From positions 1,612,001-1,676,000 of the forward strand of contig OZ253666.1 of assembly GCA_965263305.1 (NCBI GenBank): a DNA stretch of 64,000 bases. Direction: 5' to 3'. Each line of letters opens with the position of its first letter. Position 1 is the first letter of the stretch. This document shows, piece after piece, positions 36,805 to 45,709 of this stretch. Under the pieces are notes generated by a model. The model saw nothing but the letters and a program-made list of their open reading frames with translations, ran no database searches and was not told the origin of the DNA. The translations under genes and the position numbers were made by a program. The DNA comes from MED-G105 sp965263305. Its GTDB lineage: Bacteria > Pseudomonadota > Alphaproteobacteria > Caulobacterales > Parvularculaceae.

Positions 36805-36817
36805 AAGCGCCGATGCT

Positions 36818-37246
36818 TTAGTCGATGGCGAACACTTGTTCGAGGTCCGCAAAGCATTTGAATTCCAGGGCGTTTCCGGCCGGGTCTCTAACAAAGAATG
36901 TGCCCTGCTCGCCAGGCTCCCCTTCAAAACGGATGCGCGGCGGAATGATAAATTCTGTATTGGCTTGGGTTAATTTATCAGCAAGCTCACGCCAGGCGGT
37001 TCGATCCATGATGAGCCCGAAATGGCGCACGGGCACCGCGTCTCCATCGACGCCGTTTCTGGCGTTCAAGGCGTTGGCGGCGGCGCATTCCTCCGGCGCC
37101 AGATGGGCGACAATCTGGTGGCCGTGGAAATTAAAATCGATCCACTGATCGGAACGCCGCCCGCGCTCGCACCCTAAAAGGTCGCCATAAAAAGCGTCGG
37201 CGGCGGCTAAGTCATCGACGGGAAAAGCGAGGTGAAATGGCTGCAT
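36818..37246 (-). CDS. VOC-family (glyoxalase-like) protein
   Basis: 142 residues. Two beta-alpha-beta-beta-beta modules of the vicinal-oxygen-chelate fold: FHLAFPVDDLAAADAFYGDLLGC with the first metal His, DFNFHGHQIVAHL, PVRHFGLIMD, and DPAGNALEFKCFAD with the final Glu ligand. Resembles small glyoxalase/dioxygenase-like enzymes; substrate unknown. Start at 37246 chosen for GGAAAG before it and the family N-terminus; a longer frame adds an implausible leader. Convergent with modC. Confidence 0.85.
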   Translation of the reverse strand: MQPFHLAFPVDDLAAADAFYGDLLGCERGRRSDQWIDFNFHGHQIVAHLAPEECAAANALNARNGVDGDAVPVRHFGLIMDRTAWRELADKLTQANTEFIIPPRIRFEGEPGEQGTFFVRDPAGNALEFKCFADLEQVFAID

Positions 37247-37328
37247 GACCGTCTTTCCAACATCTTGTTGCGCCCAAGCGGCGAATTTTGTTGACAAATC
37301 CCCACCATGAACTTGATAGACAAAACCC

Positions 37329-37766
37329 ATGATGAAGAGTTCATTCACGCCACTTGTTGACGACTTTTTGGTTTATGGGCAAGTGACCCCCGAGGATGTG
37401 ATCGTCGCCGCTGAGGTGGGTGTCACGCTGATCATTAATAATCGTCCCGACGGGGAAGAACCGGGGCAACCTTCCGGCGCGGAGATCGAAGCGGCGGCGC
37501 AGGCTGCCGGCATTGGTTACGTTGACATCCCGGTCGGGCCAGCTGGCCTCTCCTTTGAACAATTAGACGCTTTTGCCGCGGCAAGGGCGGCGCATCCGGG
37601 AAAGGCGCTGGGGTATTGTAAGTCTGGCATGCGCTCCACAATCGTGTGGGCTCTCGTAGCGGCGCGCGCTGGTCAATCTCTCGATACGATTATCGCCGCC
37701 GCCGCCGATGCTGGATATGAAATCGCCGGCCACCGTCCCATGCTGGAAAGCTTGCAAGAACGATGA
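37329..37766 (+). CDS. DUF442 phosphatase/sulfurtransferase-like protein (TIGR01244 type)
   Basis: 145 residues. Protein-tyrosine-phosphatase-like fold. FLVYGQVTPEDVIVAAEVGV, LIINNRPDGEEPGQPSGAEI and the Cys-X5-Arg loop YCKSGMRST mark the DUF442 (Blh N-terminal) family often linked to sulfide/persulfide handling or beta-lactamase-like hydrolases. Here it stands alone, divergent from the VOC gene. Catalytic Cys and Arg are intact. Substrate not deducible. Confidence 0.87.
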   Translation: MMKSSFTPLVDDFLVYGQVTPEDVIVAAEVGVTLIINNRPDGEEPGQPSGAEIEAAAQAAGIGYVDIPVGPAGLSFEQLDAFAAARAAHPGKALGYCKSGMRSTIVWALVAARAGQSLDTIIAAAADAGYEIAGHRPMLESLQER

Positions 37767-37925
37767 CCGGCGGTCCGGTTGGTTCCACTCCAGCGCCCCC
37801 ACGTTAAAAATGCGCGAGTAGACCGGCCGGATTTTGTTCCCCTCTTTGGCGATTTTCCTCTCGTTCAATAGTTTCAAAGGGCGCTAGGTTTGGGTCCGCC
37901 TTGGATCGGCGATCCCGTCCTGCAC

Positions 37926-38327
37926 TCAATAATGGATGATCAACCGAGCGCTCGCTGACGCTGCGGGAATGACCACGGTTTCCGTTAACGTGACGCCGCA
38001 AGTGAGGGGGGTTGCATCCCGCCCGTCTTTATCTGTTCGGCGTGATGTCATCGCATCCCCGCAATCCACAAAACTGCCGGCGGTGGTTGCCGCCACATAG
38101 GCGTAGTTTGGCGGGGCAAGCACAAACGCTTCGCTGGCGATGCCCCCTTCTGTGGCCCCAAGGGCGACGCCGCCGCTATGAGATGCCGTCGTTGATTGGG
38201 CGAAAACGGGGGAAAGGCTCAACATCGCTGCACTGGCCGCGATGACGGTCTTTCCGAAACCGCCACGACGACTGGCCCCTAGGGCCGGGCGAGAGGCGAT
38301 AATCTTTTGTTTACGATTGGCACACAT
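37926..38327 (-). CDS. Possible exported protein, unknown
   Basis: 133 residues from an ATG at 38327; the frame extends to 38384 with a TTG. A basic N-terminus (MCANRKQKIIASRPALG) precedes a hydrophobic segment (TVIAASAAMLSLSPVFAQ) that looks like a signal peptide. The mature part has two cysteines (FVDCGDAM, PLTCGVTL) that could pair. No family recognised and no clear ribosome-binding site, so this may or may not be expressed. Confidence 0.45.
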   Translation of the reverse strand: MCANRKQKIIASRPALGASRRGGFGKTVIAASAAMLSLSPVFAQSTTASHSGGVALGATEGGIASEAFVLAPPNYAYVAATTAGSFVDCGDAMTSRRTDKDGRDATPLTCGVTLTETVVIPAASASARLIIHY

Positions 38328-38475
38328 GCCATGGGAAAACGCAAACAAGATGCCGGTCGCTATACGGCGCCACCGTGAGACCAAATTTTTCTAGATGTCG
38401 GTCCTACAAAAGAAAGACCCGGCATCGAAACAACCCCGGAAAACAAACTGATAAGTATGATTTCGGCGGCAAAAG

Positions 38476-38551
38476 GCCGAAACCGGCTCTCCACTCGCTC
38501 TAAACTCTCGTTTAGTTTATTTAAAAGTCAGAGTTCTTGAGCCGAAACCGG
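38476..38551. repeat. Pair of 11-bp direct repeats before the ATP-grasp-like gene
   Basis: GCCGAAACCGG occurs at 38476-38486 and 38541-38551, 65 bp apart (about six helical turns), in a leader with an AT-rich middle. The spacing suggests paired operator sites, about 100-175 bp before the downstream start. Confidence 0.4.
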
Positions 38552-38650
38552 TCTCATTGGTCTTGTTGTTTAAAGTATCTGATTTAAATTGATGATGCGC
38601 CGCAACAGCGGTACGGGGCTGTCATCCTTTTGTCGCCAGGCATTGAGTTT

Positions 38651-39604
38651 ATGTTAGACGATTTTGAAATTTCCGGTAACCAAATCATCGCCAAAGAAAC
38701 AGGGGCGGAAATCCCTGTCACAACCGATCTCGTCAAAAACGTCCTCCGCATTGGGTCATTCATTGGGATTATCCAAGGCGTGCGGGCGACCCGGTTTATT
38801 CGCGGACGCGAACCTCGGGCGCGAATTTCATTTTTCCCAAAAAAACCAAGGTCTTACTATGCGATTTGGCCGGTTTGCCAGCTTGCCGATGTTAAAATCG
38901 TCGATGATCCAACCGAAGCGGATTTGCATTTTTACTTTGAAGACCGTGAATTTCTGACCGCGCCCCCCGCCGCGCCGTCGGCCGGCGCCGCGTTTAACGC
39001 AGGCTGTTATGACATACGCAAAAGCGTCGTCGCGCGCTTGTTCGAAGAAACCTTCGGATATTCCCTCGCCATCGACCCGATGTCGTATCAGGGCCCAGCG
39101 GTGGAGAAATCTGAAGCCAATGGGAAGCATGATGGGCGCATCGTTAACTGCCCCCTAGAGGCGCCGCGAAGTGATCGTGTTTATCAACGTCTTGTGGACA
39201 ACACCTTTGACGGCAATGACTTTATAGACATCAGTACGCCAATTGTTGGCGGCAAGATCCCGTTTGTATATCTCAAACGCCGGACGGTCGACGTGCGCTT
39301 CTCCAACGAGAACCATCGCGTTGATGTCGTCGATGCCGACACGGTGCTGTCAAAAGACGAACAGGACAAGGTGCTCGCCTTTGCGCGCGCCATGGCGCTG
39401 GATTTCGGTGCCCTTGATATGCTGCGCAACCGGGAAGACGGTCGTATTTACATCGTCGACGCGAACAAAACCGATATGGGTCCGCCCTCGCCCCTATCAG
39501 GCGCGCAAAAGCTCGTCGCAATGCGGGGCCTTGCCGAGGCATTTGGCGCGATGGTTGACGATGCGCTCAAAGCGGGCCGCTCGGGTAAGAAAAACGCCGC
39601 CTAA
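38651..39604 (+). CDS. ATP-grasp-like protein of unknown role
   Basis: 317 residues, cytoplasmic. The C-terminal half looks like an ATP-grasp fold: FVYLKRRTVDVRFSNENHRV, then FARAMALDFGALDMLRNRED and GRIYIVDANKTDMGPP, where Asp/Asn residues would bind Mg-ATP. The N-terminal half (FIRGREPRARISFFPKKPRSY) is not familiar. Enzymes of this type ligate carboxylates to amines or thiols, but no substrate is indicated. A TTG start 21 bp upstream is possible. Confidence 0.65.
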   Translation: MLDDFEISGNQIIAKETGAEIPVTTDLVKNVLRIGSFIGIIQGVRATRFIRGREPRARISFFPKKPRSYYAIWPVCQLADVKIVDDPTEADLHFYFEDREFLTAPPAAPSAGAAFNAGCYDIRKSVVARLFEETFGYSLAIDPMSYQGPAVEKSEANGKHDGRIVNCPLEAPRSDRVYQRLVDNTFDGNDFIDISTPIVGGKIPFVYLKRRTVDVRFSNENHRVDVVDADTVLSKDEQDKVLAFARAMALDFGALDMLRNREDGRIYIVDANKTDMGPPSPLSGAQKLVAMRGLAEAFGAMVDDALKAGRSGKKNAA

Positions 39605-39711
39605 CCATCAACGCCACTGCGCCCTTGTGAAACGCCCATGCGCCGTTTTACAACCGTTTATTACCTGACGTATCATGTTCAACGACGCCAGTTACGTCAT
39701 GGTTTGCGTCA

Positions 39712-40671
39712 ATGACTGCAACGGTGGCCCATTTGAGCGAAGCATCCGAGCCTATTCCTTTCGTAAAAGATTTCCAGTTCGACTACGGCGCGGTGGATCA
39801 GGTCTCGCCCCTAATTCGTCGTGTGGTGGCGCGCAATCCGGGTCCTTTTACGTATACGGGATCAGGCACTTACATCATTGGGCGCCAATCAGTGGCGGTG
39901 ATTGATCCGGGACCAGATGATGAGGCTCACATAACGGCGTTGTTGGCGGCGGTTGACGGGCAAACGGTAAGTCACATTCTAATCACCCATACCCACCGGG
40001 ATCATTGCGGCGGCGCGCGCGCCTTGGCCGAGGCGACCGGCGCCCCGCTTTATGGCTTCAGCGCGCATCCAGCACGCAAACCCGGAGAAGACGACCCGGC
40101 GTTGGAAGAAGGCGCCGACTACGACTATGCGCCCGATGAAGTGCTGGTCGATGGCGATGTGATCAATGGCGAGAATTGGACCATCGAAGCGGTCCATACC
40201 CCCGGCCATATCTCCAATCATTTATGTTTCGGCCTCCGCCAAGAAAAAGCGCTTTTTACAGGTGATCACATCATGGGGTGGGCGACGACGGTGATTATTC
40301 CCCCTGACGGTCATATGGGGGATTATTTTGACAGTCTCGATAAATTACTGTCGCGGGACGATACGCGATACTACCCGACCCATGGCGCGCCCATTGAAAA
40401 CCCACAGCGTTTCACCCGGGCGGTGCGCACCCATCGGCGCATCCGTGACGGCCAGATTTTACAGCAACTAAAAGCCGGCCGTTCGCGCATCCGCGAGGAA
40501 ATTGTCCCAGCAATGTATACGGATGTTGATCCGCGTTTACACGGCGCCGCTGCCCTTAACGTCTTGGCGCATCTAATTCGTCTTGTTGAAACGGGGGCCG
40601 TGGTGGCTGAAGTCGATGAAAGCGTTGATGCTCTAACCCTATCAACGCCGTTCCGTGTTAGTAACCTATAG
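39712..40671 (+). CDS. MBL-fold metallo-hydrolase (LACTB2/glyoxalase II-like)
   Basis: 319 residues. Metallo-beta-lactamase fold with the zinc motif ITHTHRDHCGGARAL, the second-site Asp/His in HTPGHISNHL and FTGDHIMGWATTVI, and a C-terminal winged-helix-like domain typical of LACTB2 (AALNVLAHLIRLVETGAV). Likely hydrolase or nuclease; substrate unknown. Its 3' end overlaps the convergent SGNH gene by 6 bp. Confidence 0.88.
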   Translation: MTATVAHLSEASEPIPFVKDFQFDYGAVDQVSPLIRRVVARNPGPFTYTGSGTYIIGRQSVAVIDPGPDDEAHITALLAAVDGQTVSHILITHTHRDHCGGARALAEATGAPLYGFSAHPARKPGEDDPALEEGADYDYAPDEVLVDGDVINGENWTIEAVHTPGHISNHLCFGLRQEKALFTGDHIMGWATTVIIPPDGHMGDYFDSLDKLLSRDDTRYYPTHGAPIENPQRFTRAVRTHRRIRDGQILQQLKAGRSRIREEIVPAMYTDVDPRLHGAAALNVLAHLIRLVETGAVVAEVDESVDALTLSTPFRVSNL

Positions 40672-41769
40672 GGCGTCGTTGCGAGCTTTTTCCAAGAGCG
40701 CTGTGAACGCTTCACCGAGGACAGCATTGGCTTGTGATGTATAATGCCCATCCGGTTTGAAATTCGCGGCTTTGTATTGAGAGATGTGATCGCCCGTCCA
40801 AAGAATATAGGCGCCGCTTTCGGCAGCGGCCGCCTTAAGCGCACTATTTAAGGGAAGTTTTTCTCCGCGCGTAGCGATTAGAAAAACCACAGGAATCTGG
40901 CCGTCGGCTTTGGCTTCTTGCGCAAAATCTTGCACCATCGCGGATAGAACCTGACGCCAAGGATATGCAGTATGCGCTGAATTCTCCGCAACCATTTCCT
41001 TTTTCTTTGCAGAAATATGCCGCTTGGAGAAATACCGCCTGACCAAACGGGCAAAAGGCGACGCGTCGAGAAATTCCCCTTCCATGGTGATCGGCGCATA
41101 AAAAGCATCATGCTCTTGTTGTTGTCGACGCCAGGCGGCCGCAAAGGATGCGTCTTCAGTGAGGCGCGCTTGATCTTCCTGGGTTTGCACCAGGGGATCT
41201 ATTCGGCTGAGCGCTCCTCTCTCATCAACGTCGTAAACTGGATAGGTGAACGGGCCCGGCTGTTCAAAGACCCAGCTTCGGTTTGACATGGCGGCGAGGG
41301 CTGGGACGCTGCTCGATAGAACGCCCAAAACGGCAATATCGCCTTCGCGGCGAAAGGGCCTATCATCTTTAAATACCGTATACGTGAAATTCGCCGGTGC
41401 GCCCGGTCCGGTATGAAAATCGAGAACAAGGTTATCGTCCTGCTTTTGGGCGGCGAGAAGAATGTCTTTCACGAATGACATGCCATAAGCGCGGATGACC
41501 GGCGCCGTCGAGACAGTGGTTTCGAATTCGATTTGTGAGCGCTCTTTAATCTCATCGCGCCAGGCGACGTGCAAAAGAGAATCCCGTCGATCCGGATTTT
41601 TGGCCCACTGAGCGATTTTGCCAGGCGTACTTCGGCCATAGTCAAAATACTGAATTAACGCCTCCCCCCGCCCAGTTTTGTCGAGAATGTAAAGACCGCC
41701 TGCCACAAAGCCATCCATGGCGATGAGTAGGAGAAGGGTCAAAATGACAAGCTGAAGACGACTATTCAT
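40666..41769 (-). CDS. AlgX/AlgJ-like SGNH protein of an O-acylation pair
   Basis: 367 residues. One N-terminal membrane anchor (LQLVILTLLLLIAMDGFVAGGLYIL). RAYGMSFVKDI resembles the block I region of SGNH hydrolases with Gly/Ser, and DGHYTSQANAVLGEAF near the C-terminus has the Asp-x-x-His dyad (DGHYT). Such proteins transfer acyl groups delivered by MBOAT proteins to exopolysaccharide or cell-wall sugars. Encoded 42 bp downstream of an MBOAT gene in the same direction. Confidence 0.75.
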   Translation of the reverse strand: MNSRLQLVILTLLLLIAMDGFVAGGLYILDKTGRGEALIQYFDYGRSTPGKIAQWAKNPDRRDSLLHVAWRDEIKERSQIEFETTVSTAPVIRAYGMSFVKDILLAAQKQDDNLVLDFHTGPGAPANFTYTVFKDDRPFRREGDIAVLGVLSSSVPALAAMSNRSWVFEQPGPFTYPVYDVDERGALSRIDPLVQTQEDQARLTEDASFAAAWRRQQQEHDAFYAPITMEGEFLDASPFARLVRRYFSKRHISAKKKEMVAENSAHTAYPWRQVLSAMVQDFAQEAKADGQIPVVFLIATRGEKLPLNSALKAAAAESGAYILWTGDHISQYKAANFKPDGHYTSQANAVLGEAFTALLEKARNDAL

Positions 41770-41811
41770 GATGCTCTCTCGACGATGAAATGGTCGACAC
41801 TTTCCGACGCG

Positions 41812-43239
41812 TTAAAACTGGAAATAGATGAAATCACCCGTGGCCGGCGTGGCGCCAAAGGCAAGGAGATAGATCATCCCGGCATACAGGGCGGCCCGAA
41901 CAAATAGCGGCCACTCCTCATAAAAACGTATCTTCCCGGTTACCTCGGTTATCAAATCCCAACTAAGAATAAAAACAACACCGATGAGGGCGGAGGTCGG
42001 GACACTAGCGAAAACGCTAAGATCAGACGCCCAAGCCGGAAGGTTTAGAAGTTTGCCGGAGAACGAGGCCACTTGTTCAAAAGAGACCGCGCGAAACAAC
42101 AACCAGCCATAAAGGGTTAAATGGAAAAAAACGATGAGTTTCCCGGTTTTCAGGATGGTTTGCCCAAGCTTACCGAGTTGGGCCGGTGTCTCCAGAATAG
42201 CGCCAAACCTACGATGGACCGCCAACATGCCGCCATGGAACAATCCCCAGGCTACAAAGGTCCATGCGGCGCCGTGCCATAAGCCGCCTAAGAGCATTGT
42301 TAGAATGAGATTTCGGTAGGTCTTTGTTTCACTTCCCCGATTGCCGCCTAGGGGAATGTATAGGTAGTCGCGAAGCCATGTTGAAAGACTGATATGCCAT
42401 CTGCGCCAAAAAGATTGAGGCGATGTCGAAAAATATGGTTGCGCAAAGTTGCGCATCAACTCGAAACCCAAGATTTTCGAAATTCCTCGGGCGATATCCG
42501 TATACCCAGAAAAGTCACAGTAAATTTGCACGGCGAATAAAACTGTCGCCGTGTAAACGGCGGCGCTACTCGGATCGCCGGGCCCATAAACGCCATCAAC
42601 AATGCCCGAGATGGCGTCTGCGATGACGACCTTTTTGATCAACCCAATAAGGCATAGCACGACCCCGCGCCCGGTTTTGTCCCAGCTGAGAGTGCGAGGG
42701 TTCACAACGTTCGGGATAAGGTTGCGCGCCCGTTCGATGGGCCCTGCCACAAGTTGCGGGAAGAACGCGACGAACAGGGCAAAGTCCAAGAAGTTGTGGC
42801 AGGGCTTTAGCTGTTTTCGATAAATATCAAAGGTGTAGCTAATTGTCTGGAAAGTATAAAAAGAGATCCCGACAGGTAGGATGATGTTCAATGTTAAGTC
42901 ATTGGGCGTAATCCCTAATGGCGCTAATAAGCCTACAAATGAACCTGCAAAGAAATTGAAATACTTGAAGATCCCAAGGATCCCGAGATTGACGGCGAGC
43001 GACATCAATAAGTATCGTAGACGATGCTTTTCTCGGATTTCTTCGTGGAGTCTTTTGCCGATAATATAGTCAGTAACGGTACTGATTATGATTAAGCTCA
43101 GAAATCGCCAATCCCATGCCGAATAGAATACGTAGCTGGCGACCAACAGCATACGGTTTTGCCAGCGATGAGGTAGCATCACGTAAAGGGCAACGACGCC
43201 GGCAAAGAAAACCCAAAAAGATGGATCGGAGAAAAGCAC
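41812..43239 (-). CDS. AlgI-like MBOAT O-acyltransferase
   Basis: 475 residues, about ten or more membrane helices. Membrane-bound O-acyltransferase that moves acyl groups (often acetyl) across the inner membrane. Family motifs: FYTFQTISYTFDIYR, FPQLVAGPIERARNLIP, FWRRWHISLSTWLRDYLYIPLGGNR, and the catalytic His in LGGLWHGAAWTFVAWGLFHG. With the SGNH protein it forms an alginate-acetylation-like pair; no polymerase is nearby, so the target glycan is unknown. Confidence 0.92.
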   Translation of the reverse strand: MLFSDPSFWVFFAGVVALYVMLPHRWQNRMLLVASYVFYSAWDWRFLSLIIISTVTDYIIGKRLHEEIREKHRLRYLLMSLAVNLGILGIFKYFNFFAGSFVGLLAPLGITPNDLTLNIILPVGISFYTFQTISYTFDIYRKQLKPCHNFLDFALFVAFFPQLVAGPIERARNLIPNVVNPRTLSWDKTGRGVVLCLIGLIKKVVIADAISGIVDGVYGPGDPSSAAVYTATVLFAVQIYCDFSGYTDIARGISKILGFELMRNFAQPYFSTSPQSFWRRWHISLSTWLRDYLYIPLGGNRGSETKTYRNLILTMLLGGLWHGAAWTFVAWGLFHGGMLAVHRRFGAILETPAQLGKLGQTILKTGKLIVFFHLTLYGWLLFRAVSFEQVASFSGKLLNLPAWASDLSVFASVPTSALIGVVFILSWDLITEVTGKIRFYEEWPLFVRAALYAGMIYLLAFGATPATGDFIYFQF

Positions 43240-43414
43240 TACTTTTCATATCCTTAATACAACGCAACCGGAATCGGGAGATCTGCCGCCGTCGATGTTC
43301 AACTTCGGCGCCATGCGCTCTTATCTGATATTTATCACGATGCGTTGCTGGAAAAAGCAAGGAGCGGCAACCGATCGTAAGCGGAGACCGAGCCCGGTTT
43401 CTCCATTCGTTAAC

Positions 43415-43933
43415 TCAACTTGGGAAAAGCCGGCGTTTTGTGTTTTCAATTAAGCGCGTTTGTTTGTCGTTGAGCGGGCCTTCAACCTTTGCGACCGTCG
43501 CCATCATCTCCAAAAGAGCGGTTTTCTCCGATGCGCTGCAGGCGTCCTGGATCGGGGTGAGCAATTTGCGTAACGCGTCTCCGGCGTCGGTGACTTGGCC
43601 GGTCGCCATGCGGGCGAAGGCGTATAGCTCCTCGCCAACGGCGTCATCGGCGCCGAACTCCTGGTGCATGACTTCTTTGATAGCGGTTTTCTGCGCTTCG
43701 GTGACGGCGCCGTCGTAAGCGGCCATCTGATAGAGAAGCACCGCGCCTGCCTCGCGTGGATCCTCCAGATTTTCCACCAGGCGTTTGGACACCTGGCGGG
43801 ACCATTTTCCCGACCGCCACATGCCTTTTACATCAGATATCGCTTCCCCGCCCTGGCGCGCGGCATCGGAACGGCGGCTAAACCACCAGGCAGCGCCGAC
43901 GATGGCCGTTACAATAGCGATCAAGATATGCAT
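43415..43933 (-). CDS. TerB-like membrane-anchored protein
   Basis: 172 residues. One N-terminal hydrophobic segment (ILIAIVTAIVGAAWWFS), then an all-helical TerB/DjlA-like domain: VLLYQMAAYDGAVTEAQKTAIKEVM with the acidic DG motif, and a second half KTALLEMMATVAKVEGPLNDKQTRLIE. TerB domains bind metal through acidic residues and scaffold stress complexes; no other ter gene is near. Separate transcription unit upstream of it (PhyH) reads the same way. Confidence 0.75.
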   Translation of the reverse strand: MHILIAIVTAIVGAAWWFSRRSDAARQGGEAISDVKGMWRSGKWSRQVSKRLVENLEDPREAGAVLLYQMAAYDGAVTEAQKTAIKEVMHQEFGADDAVGEELYAFARMATGQVTDAGDALRKLLTPIQDACSASEKTALLEMMATVAKVEGPLNDKQTRLIENTKRRLFPS

Positions 43934-43999
43934 GGGACCCCCTCAATTAATCCTCACGGCGCAATTTTTATACCCATTCAATTAAGAAAAAACAGAGAG

Positions 44000-44878
44000 T
44001 TACAGAAAATAAGCACCGCCGTTATACTTTCGGCGGCGCCTATTCTTATCCAAATTGGGATGAAGGGGTGACAAGCGCGCATAATGTGAAACAAGGCTGC
44101 GCCGCGTTCGATCAATGTCCAGTATAGCACCGCCTGCGTGAACAAGGTCGGCGTGCCAAAACAGGACATCGCCTTTTTTGGCGTAAAACCGCTTCGGCTT
44201 TATGCCGGCGTCATCGCAAATTGCCCCTAATGCATCTGTGTAGGCTTTATTATTGTTCTTAAAATCATCGAATTGCGGTTTCGGTATATGATGGCTTCCG
44301 GGATACAGGATCAGCGCGCCATTATCGTCATCAGCATCTTCACAGGCGACCCAGGACGCGACCAAGCTATCCCGATCGTAGTCCTCGCCAGCGGTCGCGG
44401 GCGAGACGAGATACTTATCAGCGTGTAGTCCCTGTTCTGAACTTTTTTCAAAAACGAGGGTCTGAAGGCAGGTTGGCGGCGCTTGGTAGTAAGCCGTTAG
44501 GAATTCAACAATTTGGTGATGAAGAAATAACGCCGGCGCACGGGAAGAATATCGCTCAATATCTATGGCGCGTATTACCGGCCGGTCGGGAATGTCCATG
44601 CGGGACCAGCGCTCTTCATTCGTCAATATTTCCGTCCCCCGCGAAAAGCGCAGGTTTGGTTCCGTCTCCATTAAAGCAAGGACCTCGCACCAAAACGCGT
44701 CGATGTCTGCGTGATCAATAGGTTGATTAAATACAACGTACCCATCGTTTTCAAAGAGGGCGAGTTTCTCCTTGAGAAAGGCGGATACCGGCCGCTTGCA
44801 AAAGGTCGGCGTTCCCCAAATCGTTTGAAGGCCCCCCAACCCTTTAAGGATAGAGACGGCTTTTGCGCCAATATCCAT
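44000..44878 (-). CDS. Phytanoyl-CoA dioxygenase (PhyH) family protein
   Basis: 292 residues from the preferred start. Fe(II)/2-oxoglutarate oxygenase fold. Metal ligands: HxD in EQGLHADKYLVSP and the distal His in ILYPGSHHIPKP or, more C-terminal, VLFWHADLVHAGG; RTRRSLVSHY supplies the 2-oxoglutarate Arg. A hydroxylase of a lipid or small metabolite; substrate not deducible. The ATG at 44878 follows AAGGGC and overlaps the upstream pdxH 3' end by 35 bp. Confidence 0.88.
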   Translation of the reverse strand: MDIGAKAVSILKGLGGLQTIWGTPTFCKRPVSAFLKEKLALFENDGYVVFNQPIDHADIDAFWCEVLALMETEPNLRFSRGTEILTNEERWSRMDIPDRPVIRAIDIERYSSRAPALFLHHQIVEFLTAYYQAPPTCLQTLVFEKSSEQGLHADKYLVSPATAGEDYDRDSLVASWVACEDADDDNGALILYPGSHHIPKPQFDDFKNNNKAYTDALGAICDDAGIKPKRFYAKKGDVLFWHADLVHAGGAILDIDRTRRSLVSHYARLSPLHPNLDKNRRRRKYNGGAYFL

Positions 44879-45515
44879 TGTCGCCCTTCCCTTCCTCTTG
44901 CTCAAACAGGAGCCGATCATGCAAACGGTAGGGTCGATTGACCCAGAACTCGATCGCGGTTGGCCTCAAGCGGTAACCCGTCCAATGGGGCGGCCGGGTG
45001 GGGGTCGTTTCCTCAAATTGTGTTTCCGTTTCAGCAATGGCGCGGGTAAGGGCGTCATCATCGGGCATGGTTGATGATTGGTCGGACGCCCAAGCGCCGA
45101 TTTGCGCCCCGCGCGCACGCGTCGCGAAATAGGCGTCGGCGTCGGCGGGGCTCACCTCTTGCACCGTCCCCCGCACGCGGACCTGCCGCCGGATGGATTT
45201 CCAGTGGAAACAGAGCGCTGCTTGGGGCGTTTTCCCTATTTGGCGCCCTTTGGCGCTGGTGGAATTTGTGAAAAACGAAAACCCGTCCTCCGTTAGGTCC
45301 TTCAGCAAGACCATGCGAACATCGGGCGTCCCGGCCCCATCAACGGTAGCGAGCGCCATCGCGTTTGGGTCATTGATTTCTTTTTCTTTTGCGAGGGCCA
45401 ACCAATCGCGAAAGAGCGCCAGTGGATCGTCTGCCGCGAAGACATCGCCTTGATCTTCATCGACGCGGTAGTACTCATCGCTCGGTGTTGGGGGAATGAT
45501 GGGATCTTGTGGCAT
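44844..45515 (-). CDS. pdxH: Pyridoxamine 5'-phosphate oxidase
   Basis: 223 residues. FMN-dependent oxidation of PNP/PMP to PLP. VRMVLLKDLTEDGFSFFTN and CFHWKSIRRQVRVRGTVQEV are FMN-binding blocks, and the C-terminal RPYRLHDRLLFE...RKSRLYP ends in the conserved Leu-Tyr-Pro. Complete length. Overlaps the following PhyH gene. Confidence 0.94.
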   Translation of the reverse strand: MPQDPIIPPTPSDEYYRVDEDQGDVFAADDPLALFRDWLALAKEKEINDPNAMALATVDGAGTPDVRMVLLKDLTEDGFSFFTNSTSAKGRQIGKTPQAALCFHWKSIRRQVRVRGTVQEVSPADADAYFATRARGAQIGAWASDQSSTMPDDDALTRAIAETETQFEETTPTRPPHWTGYRLRPTAIEFWVNRPYRLHDRLLFEQEEGKGDNGYWRKSRLYP

Positions 45516-45709
45516 GGGCGTGCGGTTTCACCTATCTACTTCTCCCATGTCATAGACGCGCCCGATAGCGCCTCTCAACCGGTCGTTTTGACCCTGTTTC
45601 TGCGTACGATAGTCAGGGAGATCGTCAGGAACCGTTCTTTCACCGCTTTTTTGCTATAGATAGACGCTTTGGCGACGCGACGCCCGGTTAGATAGGAGTA
45701 TAAACCCCG

